Below, in pieces: positions 1-4,142 of a DNA stretch of 12,743 nt. Source of the stretch: a bacterium. Its GTDB lineage: Bacteria > Ratteibacteria > UBA8468 > B48-G9 > JAFGKM01. The stretch is taken from positions 1 to 12,743 of the forward strand of contig DAOOVW010000043.1 of the NCBI GenBank assembly GCA_035370465.1, written 5' to 3'. Each line of letters starts with the position of its first letter. Position 1 is the stretch's first letter. A program made the translations under genes and the position numbers. The notes beneath the pieces were generated by a model. It ran no database searches and was not told the origin of the DNA. It worked only from the letters and a program-made list of their open reading frames with translations.

Positions 1-91
1 CCTTCCTTTATCAAAGGAAGGGATGGATTTTATATTAAATCTTCCCTTGCCCCCTTTGTCAAAGTGGGAAATATCCCCCCTCATCCCCACC

Positions 92-115
92 CTCGGGCGT
101 AGCCCTACGGGCGAG
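92..115. repeat. GC-rich hairpin module, short form (24 bases)
   Basis: The module starts CTCGGGCGTAG and ends CTACGGGCGAG. The outer CTCG/CGAG pairs and the inner CGTAG/CTACG pairs form a stem interrupted by a GG/GG mismatch, with a CC loop. The corresponding place in cluster B (about 2442-2447) lacks it although the flanks align. It therefore looks like an insertion of about 26 bases (91-116). A longer version sits at 4001-4037. Confidence 0.7.
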
Positions 116-218
116 CCTTCTCCCCGATGGGGAGAAGGATGAAATTCCTCTCTATCCCCGTTGTGCTTGGAAATCCCCTAAATCCCCTCTATCTCCCCTT
201 TAATAAAGGGGAGAATAA

Positions 219-331
219 GCACCAACTCTGCCCTGCTAATCCCTGCAACTTTTGTCGGTAGCAGTTGTGCTATCTGGGAGACGATAACGCACCAACTCTG
301 CTTTGCTACCCTTTGCTTCCTTAGTCGGTTT
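219..331. repeat. Tandem 70-base unit (about 1.6 copies)
   Basis: The motif GCACCAACTCTGC followed about 22 bases later by GTCGGT occurs at 219-259 and again at 289-329. Between them lies GTTGTGCTATC, an 8-base loop and GATAACGCACCAAC, which can fold into a bulged hairpin. Positions 264-331 align without gaps to 2353-2420, about 60 of 68 bases identical by eye. The unit is gene-free. Its function is unknown; it could be a remnant of a miniature mobile element or a structured RNA. Confidence 0.75.
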
Positions 332-367
332 GTTAAAGGGGAGAATTAAAAAGGGGGAACAAAAAGA

Positions 368-385
368 AAAAATTTATAAATTTTT
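368..385 (-). terminator. Possible weak AT-only terminator of the prfA operon
   Basis: A perfect 18-base palindrome built only of A and T overlaps the prfA stop codon. Read on the minus strand it could form a 7-bp A/T stem with loop TATA, followed by a T-rich run broken by single C and G. A stem with no G-C pairs is weak, so this may be only a composition effect. No better intrinsic terminator was found before the repeat cluster. Confidence 0.25.
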
Positions 386-1424
386 ATTTTAATTCCTGCC
401 TCAATGTAGTTATCAACTTTTCCATATCACCTTCTATTATGTCATTAAGGTTATAAAGAGTCAAATTTATTCTGTGGTCAGTAAGACGATTTTGAGGGAA
501 ATTGTAAGTTCTTATTTTTTCACTTCTTTCCCCTGTTTTAATTTGTTTTTTCCTTTCTTCGTCTATTTTACTTTTTTTCTCTTCTTCGTAAATTTTTTGT
601 AATCTTGCTTTTAAAATTTTCATTGCCTTACTTTTATTTTTAAACTGAGACCTTTCGTCCTGACAACTTGCAGAAATACCGGTTGGTATATAAGTTATTC
701 TCACAGCAGAAGATGTTTTGTTGACATGCTGTCCTCCATGACCTGAGGCGCGAAATGTCTCAATTTTCAAATCATTAGGGTCAATTTTAATTTCTCCTTC
801 TTCTATTTCGGGAAAAACAGATACAGTTGCCGCTGAGGTGTGAATTCTTCCATAATTTTCTGTTTCAGGTATTCTTTGGACCCTATGAACCCCACTTTCA
901 TATTTGAAATCACCATATGCACCATTCCCAGTAACAAGAAAAATAATTTCTTTTATGCCACCTAACTCTGTCTTATTTAAAGAAAGAACTTCAATTTTAT
1001 AATTTTTCTTTTCGCAGAATTTAGAATACATTCTAAAAAGGTCTCTGGCAAAAAGGTATGCTTCTTCTCCCCCAACTCCTCCTCTTATTTCAATTATAGT
1101 ATTTTTTTTATTCTGGGCTTTTTCTGGGGAAAGATATTCTTCAATTTTTGTTTCTATTTCTTCCTTCTCTTTTTTTAGCTTCTCTATTTCCTCTTCTACC
1201 AGAACTTTTAACTCCTGCTCATCATTTTCAACAATACTTTCTGTTTCTTTAATTTTTTCTTTAAGTATATCCAATTGCCTCTTGTATTTTAAAATTTCTT
1301 CAAGTTCTCCTACTTTTTTTATTGCAGCAATATATTTTTTATCACCAACTTTCGCATTAGAAATAATCGACTGATTCTTTTTATACTCCTCTTCCAATTC
1401 CTTTAATTTTTCACTTACTTTCAT
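384..1424 (-). CDS. prfA: Peptide chain release factor 1 (RF1)
   Basis: This is the class I release factor that reads UAA and UAG stop codons and triggers peptide release on the ribosome. With the chosen start it has 346 residues, close to the usual 355-360. Visible features are a coiled N-terminal domain (about 1-100), the segment RGGVGGEEA that opens domain 2, the RF1 stop-codon tripeptide P-E-T at 186-188 within RIPETENYGRIHTS, and the catalytic GGQ at 230-232 within FRASGHGGQHVNKT. The family C-terminal signature YNFPQNRLTDHRINLTLY is also present. The ATG at 1424 is preferred over an upstream TTG at 1514, because the extra 30 residues would lie inside rpmE and match no part of RF1. The gene overlaps the end of rpmE by 14 bases and is the last gene of its operon. 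The base before GGQ encodes H rather than the usual A. No prmC (RF methyltransferase) follows in this window. Confidence 0.97.
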   Translation of the reverse strand: MKVSEKLKELEEEYKKNQSIISNAKVGDKKYIAAIKKVGELEEILKYKRQLDILKEKIKETESIVENDEQELKVLVEEEIEKLKKEKEEIETKIEEYLSPEKAQNKKNTIIEIRGGVGGEEAYLFARDLFRMYSKFCEKKNYKIEVLSLNKTELGGIKEIIFLVTGNGAYGDFKYESGVHRVQRIPETENYGRIHTSAATVSVFPEIEEGEIKIDPNDLKIETFRASGHGGQHVNKTSSAVRITYIPTGISASCQDERSQFKNKSKAMKILKARLQKIYEEEKKSKIDEERKKQIKTGERSEKIRTYNFPQNRLTDHRINLTLYNLNDIIEGDMEKLITTLRQELK

Positions 1425-1611
1425 ATTTCTTTTTAAACTTCTCCACTCTACCAGCACTATCAACAAATTTCTGTTTTCCTGTAAAATATGGATGGCAATT
1501 TGAACATATATCAACTTTTATATCTTTTTTAGTTGACATTGTCTTAACAACACTTCCACAAACACAGGTAATTGTTGCTTCTTCATATTTTGGATGTATT
1601 TTTTCTCTCAT
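1411..1611 (-). CDS. rpmE: 50S ribosomal protein L31, zinc-binding type
   Basis: This is a 66-residue large-subunit ribosomal protein that sits at the intersubunit bridge. It starts MREKIHPKYEEATITC and carries four zinc-ligand cysteines at 16, 18, 36 and 39, marking the zinc-containing form rather than the cysteine-free paralogue. The family tail HPYFTGKQKFVDSAGRVEKF is present. The start at 1611 is set by a strong Shine-Dalgarno sequence, AAGGAGGAGG, six bases upstream. That sequence lies inside the coding region of the gene before it. A further upstream ATG at 1647 would add 12 unrelated residues. The gene overlaps the GerMN gene by 29 bases and prfA by 14. The rpmE-prfA neighbourhood is common in bacteria. 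Confidence 0.97.
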   Translation of the reverse strand: MREKIHPKYEEATITCVCGSVVKTMSTKKDIKVDICSNCHPYFTGKQKFVDSAGRVEKFKKKYESK

Positions 1612-2152
1612 TTTCTTCCTCCTCCTTAATAAATTCGACAAAATCATCTTTTGTTAAAGGTTTATCTACCATTATTCCTTCACTGCTAAAATACTCTATT
1701 TCTTTCCCATCAATAAGAAGTTTAACTTTTTTAACATCAGGAAATTGAGTAGCAGTAAAAACAATCTGGGCTAATCTTGTTTCCATCAAAGAAGTCCCTC
1801 CTCCCTGCTCTATTTCTTCGGAAAAATCAATATAAACAGTATCTCCATTTCTTTCTACTTTATGAAGTTTTACACCTTCGGGTAAAGTTGTTGAAATGCC
1901 TATCCTTTCTTCCTTTTCAGTTGGACCAATTAATAAATTCTCTATAAGAACCTCTATTTTTTTTTCAACGCTGCTTCCTAATGGAAGTTTCCTTTCCACT
2001 TTCACTAAATAAGTATCCTCTGTATCACTTTTCACAAAATATACATATCCACCTTTAAATTTTTTCCCGATTTTAATAAATCCAAGTACACAAATTAAAA
2101 AAACAAAAATAATAAGTAATAAAATTAAAATAATTTTTTCGCTTTTTTCCAT
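1583..2152 (-). CDS. Membrane-anchored GerMN-domain protein
   Basis: The protein has 189 residues. Residues about 6-28 form a strongly hydrophobic segment after a short charged start (MEKSEK), predicting a single N-terminal membrane anchor or uncleaved signal with the rest outside the cytoplasm. Residues about 36-165 resemble the GerMN domain (Pfam PF10646, 'sporulation and spore germination'). The hallmarks seen are VYFVKSDTEDTYLVKVERKL, the IENLLIGPTEKE helix, TLPEGVKLHKVERNGDTVYIDFSEE, and ARLAQIVFTATQFPDVKKVKLLIDGK-type core residues. In spore formers the domain occurs in GerM. It is also widespread in non-sporulating bacteria as an envelope protein of unknown role. The C-terminus is Glu/Lys-rich and its codons hold the rpmE ribosome binding site. 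It heads the operon, from a promoter whose predicted start is at the ATG. The substrate or partner is unknown. Confidence 0.85.
   Translation of the reverse strand: MEKSEKIILILLLIIFVFLICVLGFIKIGKKFKGGYVYFVKSDTEDTYLVKVERKLPLGSSVEKKIEVLIENLLIGPTEKEERIGISTTLPEGVKLHKVERNGDTVYIDFSEEIEQGGGTSLMETRLAQIVFTATQFPDVKKVKLLIDGKEIEYFSSEGIMVDKPLTKDDFVEFIKEEEENERKNTSKI
1612..1630 (-). promoter_or_regulatory. rpmE ribosome binding site inside the upstream gene
   Basis: On the minus strand AAGGAGGAGG lies six bases before the rpmE ATG. It is the strongest Shine-Dalgarno match in the window. It falls in the last codons of the GerMN gene, in the stretch encoding the Glu-rich tail EEEENERK. Confidence 0.85.
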
Positions 2153-2187
2153 AATACAATTATATTCTTGAAGGAGAAAAAAGTCAA
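2153..2187 (-). promoter_or_regulatory. Near-consensus promoter of the GerMN-rpmE-prfA operon, predicted leaderless
   Basis: On the minus strand, TTGACT (2187-2182) is separated by 17 bases from a perfect TATAAT (2164-2159). Only six bases, TGTATT, then remain before the ATG at 2152. Transcription usually begins about seven bases after the -10 box, which places the start at the A of the ATG. The mRNA would have no leader and no Shine-Dalgarno sequence for the first gene. Confidence 0.8.
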
Positions 2188-2297
2188 TCTTTATAAGTAT
2201 TCAGAAAAGAGTATTATATTAATGCACAATTCTCCTAACCCGTTGTATTTGTTAAATTCCCCTTCATCCCTCTTTGTTAAATGGGAGACATTTGTCT

Positions 2298-2318
2298 CCT
2301 TCCTTTATCAAAGGAAGG
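2298..2318. repeat. Perfect palindrome, copy of 1-21
   Basis: Nine-base arms CCTTCCTTT and AAAGGAAGG flank the loop ATC. It is identical over 21 bases to the window's first 21 bases. The form interrupted by a hairpin occurs at 3995-4055. Confidence 0.85.
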
Positions 2319-2352
2319 TGGGGATGGATTTTATTAAACTCACATCATTCCC

Positions 2353-2420
2353 GTTGTGCTATCTGGTAGACGATAATGCACCAACTCTGCTTTGCTACTC
2401 CCCGCTACTTTAGTCGGTTT
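2353..2420. repeat. 68-base dispersed element, second copy
   Basis: It aligns end to end without gaps with 264-331. Differences are few and sit mostly in the second half (ACTCCCCGCTACT against ACCCTTTGCTTCC). GTTGTGCTATC and GATAATGCACCAAC can pair as a bulged stem around an 8-base loop. The single change in the right stem arm (C to T) is compatible with G-C to G-U pairing on one strand. Confidence 0.75.
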
Positions 2421-2443
2421 TTCAAATCTCCCCCTCATCCCTA

Positions 2444-2466
2444 CCTTCTCCCCGTTGGGGAGAAGG
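2444..2466. repeat. Perfect palindrome, copy of 116-138
   Basis: Ten-base arms CCTTCTCCCC and GGGGAGAAGG flank the loop GTT, and GATGAAAT follows as in cluster A. The sequence just left of it is the empty counterpart of the site that holds the 92-115 hairpin in cluster A. Confidence 0.8.
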
Positions 2467-2619
2467 ATGAAATCTCCCTATATCCTCTCTGCCACAAATC
2501 ACGACGGACAGATGCTTTTTCAAAGGGGGAATGGGGAAATTTTGTCTTTGTTTTTATCTTATCACAAGGTTCCATCGGACTACTTGCCATTTCTTTAAGC
2601 AACATAAGTTGATTGAAAA

Positions 2620-3924
2620 TTATGCTTTAAAAACATTTTTCTTTTTATCTTTGTAGACATTTCTTGTGTCAACTATAACTGGTAAAATTTTTGAAAGTAA
2701 TTCATAATCAATATTTGAATGGTCAGTAACAACAATTCCTGCATTATATTTTTTTAAAATAGAAGAAGAAAAAGAAATTGATTTTATAGCATGAGGAAAT
2801 TGTCTTGTTTTCTTTACTTCTTTAACATAGGGGTCATAATAATCAACTTTTTTAAAACCCTTCTCTTTTAATATTTTTAAAATTTTAATAGTAGGAGATT
2901 CCCTGATATCATCAACATCTTTTTTATATGCAATTCCAATTAAAAGAATTTTACCTTCTTTTATTGAAATTCCTTTTTTGTTTAATGCTTCTATACATTT
3001 CTCAACTACATAATATGGCATTGATGTATTTATCTCTCCAGCAAGTTCAATAAACCTTGTAGAAAAATCATATTCTTTTGCTTTCCATGTTAAATAAAAT
3101 GGGTCTATGGGAATACAATGACCTCCAAGCCCAGGACCAGGATAAAATGGCTGAAAACCAAATGGCTTTGTTTTTGCTGCCTCAATTACTTCCCATATGT
3201 TTATTCCCATTTTTTCAAATAACATTTTTAATTCATTGACAAGAGCAATATTAACTGCCCTATAGATATTTTCAAGTAATTTTGTTGCTTCTGCAACTTC
3301 TGTTGAAGAAACAGGAATAACTTTTTCGATAACATGAGAATAAAGAGATACACCAACTTTTGTGCAATTTTCAGTTATTCCTCCAACAACCTTTGGTATT
3401 TTTCTGCCTTCAAATGGATCTAATCCGGGATTTTCTCTTTCGGGTGAATAAATAAGAAAATAGTCATTTCCAACTTTTAAATTAGTTTTTTCAAATTTTG
3501 AATTAAAAATTTCCCTTGTTGTACTCGGATAAGTTGTTGATTCAAGAGAGATAATATGACCTTTTTTTATATTTTTATAAATATCAGATGAAACCTCTTC
3601 AAGATATTTAATATCTGGTTGTTTATATTTATCAAGTGGAGTTGGAACACATATAATTATTGCATCAACTTCTTTTACTTTTGTTATATCAGTAGTAGCA
3701 GTAAATCTTGACAGAACCTTTTTGATATATTCAGAAGGGATATGAGAAATGTAAGAAATCCCTTTATTTATTTTATTAACTTTTTCCTGGTCAGTATCAA
3801 AACCAACAACCTCAAACCCAACTCTTGCAAATCTTAAAACAACAGGTAGTCCCACATAACCAAGTCCTATAACTCCAATTTTTATTTCTTTTCTTTCTAT
3901 CTTTTTTAAAATTTCTTTTATCAT
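2620..3924 (-). CDS. wbpA: UDP-N-acetyl-D-glucosamine 6-dehydrogenase, WbpA type
   Basis: This is a 434-residue NAD-dependent UDP-sugar dehydrogenase that oxidises C6 of a UDP-N-acetylhexosamine to the uronic acid, supplying surface polysaccharide synthesis. The NAD-binding motif GVIGLGYVGLP is at 17-27, and the central-domain helix EATKLLENIYRAVNIALVNEL (Lys215, Asn219) follows. The catalytic cysteine is Cys270 in PGPGLGGHCIPIDPFYLTWKA. The C-terminal UDP-binding domain begins near 325 (GKILLIGIAYKKDVDDIRESP). The text RFIELAGEINTSMP and the tail ending NVFKA match WbpA (UDP-GlcNAc dehydrogenase) better than UDP-glucose or UDP-ManNAc dehydrogenases. Substrate is thus inferred from family resemblance. 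The ATG at 3924 has AAAGGG six bases upstream. No glycan partner genes (epimerase, acetyltransferase) are adjacent. The gene stands alone between two repeat clusters. Confidence 0.92.
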   Translation of the reverse strand: MIKEILKKIERKEIKIGVIGLGYVGLPVVLRFARVGFEVVGFDTDQEKVNKINKGISYISHIPSEYIKKVLSRFTATTDITKVKEVDAIIICVPTPLDKYKQPDIKYLEEVSSDIYKNIKKGHIISLESTTYPSTTREIFNSKFEKTNLKVGNDYFLIYSPERENPGLDPFEGRKIPKVVGGITENCTKVGVSLYSHVIEKVIPVSSTEVAEATKLLENIYRAVNIALVNELKMLFEKMGINIWEVIEAAKTKPFGFQPFYPGPGLGGHCIPIDPFYLTWKAKEYDFSTRFIELAGEINTSMPYYVVEKCIEALNKKGISIKEGKILLIGIAYKKDVDDIRESPTIKILKILKEKGFKKVDYYDPYVKEVKKTRQFPHAIKSISFSSSILKKYNAGIVVTDHSNIDYELLSKILPVIVDTRNVYKDKKKNVFKA

Positions 3925-3956
3925 AATTTTCCCTTTATTATTTAATAAAAATTATA
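3925..3956 (-). promoter_or_regulatory. Probable -10 box and leader of the dehydrogenase gene
   Basis: On the minus strand TATAAT (3956-3951) lies 26 bases before the ATG, leaving a leader of about 20 bases that includes AAAGGG as a ribosome binding site. I could not find a convincing -35 box at 16-18 bases spacing. In DNA this AT-rich a -10 match alone is modest evidence. Confidence 0.4.
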
Positions 3957-3994
3957 TTACAACAAAAAACAAGGTTTTTAAAAATCCATCCCGA

Positions 3995-4055
3995 CCTTCC
4001 CTCGGCCGTAGCCTGTAGGCTACAGCCTACGGGCGAGGCCTTTTTCAAAGGAAGG
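3995..4055. repeat. Palindrome interrupted by a 40-base GC-rich hairpin
   Basis: CCTTCC (3995-4000) and TTTTTCAAAGGAAGG (4041-4055) join to give the same 21-base palindrome design as 1-21, with loop TTC. Between them lie 40 bases that begin CTCGGCCGTAG and end CTACGGGCGAGGCC. That is the long form of the hairpin at 92-115. Its middle (4008-4030) holds two overlapping, mutually exclusive 6-bp stems: GTAGCC-TGTA-GGCTAC and GTAGGC-TACA-GCCTAC. The arrangement looks like an insertion of one repeat into another. Confidence 0.8.
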
Positions 4056-4062
4056 AGTATAT

Positions 4063-4083
4063 CCCCTCTTTGAAAAAGAGGGG
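4063..4083. repeat. Perfect palindrome in repeat cluster C
   Basis: Nine-base arms CCCCTCTTT and AAAGAGGGG flank the loop GAA. It lies about 60 bases past the addA stop codon. No T run follows on the minus strand, so it is not a classical terminator, though the hairpin could protect an mRNA end. Confidence 0.7.
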
Positions 4084-4142
4084 AAGGGGAGATTTTACTT
4101 TTAAAAAACTCTGTGCTTTATTGCTTCTTCCTTTAAATTCTC

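Larger units (their letters stand above)
1..360. repeat. Repeat cluster A: mosaic of short palindromes and a 70-base tandem unit
   Basis: This gene-free stretch is built almost wholly of repeats and is far richer in C and G runs than the surrounding genes. Perfect inverted repeats occur at 1-21 (arm CCTTCCTTT, loop ATC), 116-138 (arm CCTTCTCCCC, loop GAT) and 193-213 (arm CTCCCCTTT, loop AAT). A GC-rich interrupted hairpin lies at 92-115. A 41-base segment at 219-259 recurs at 289-329, a period of 70 bases. The shared design is a pyrimidine arm ending in TTT, a 3-base loop, then AAA and a purine arm. Related modules in a different order occur at 2191-2560 and 3995-4083. I see no coding sequence and no RNA gene that I recognise. 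Confidence 0.85.
2191..2610. repeat. Repeat cluster B between the GerMN promoter and the dehydrogenase gene
   Basis: This gap of more than 400 bases holds repeat modules shared with cluster A. The inverted repeat at 2298-2318 is identical to 1-21 and is followed by the same GATGGATTTTAT-like sequence. The inverted repeat at 2444-2466 matches 116-138 except for the loop (GTT against GAT). The 68-base segment 2353-2420 matches 264-331. An additional inverted repeat, GGAGACA-TT-TGTCTCC, lies at 2284-2299. Short plus-strand open frames here (2168-2612) consist of repeat sequence and resemble no protein. From about 2480 to 2610 the sequence is less repetitive and I recognise nothing in it. Confidence 0.85.

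Noticed and set aside
1..360. Possible CRISPR array
   Set aside because: The repeats differ in sequence and length, spacing is irregular, the elements are palindromes with 3-base loops, and no cas gene is nearby.
1425..1514. Longer RF1 start at the TTG at 1514
   Set aside because: The added 30 residues come from rpmE read in another frame and do not match RF1; the protein MKVSEKLKEL start aligns with the family.
2168..2612. Overlapping short plus-strand open frames
   Set aside because: They consist of repeat cluster B sequence, resemble no protein family, lack ribosome binding sites and share the same DNA in two frames.
4063..4083. Intrinsic terminator of addA
   Set aside because: The stem is good but no T run follows on the minus strand, and the same design occurs in positions unrelated to gene ends, so it is listed as a repeat.
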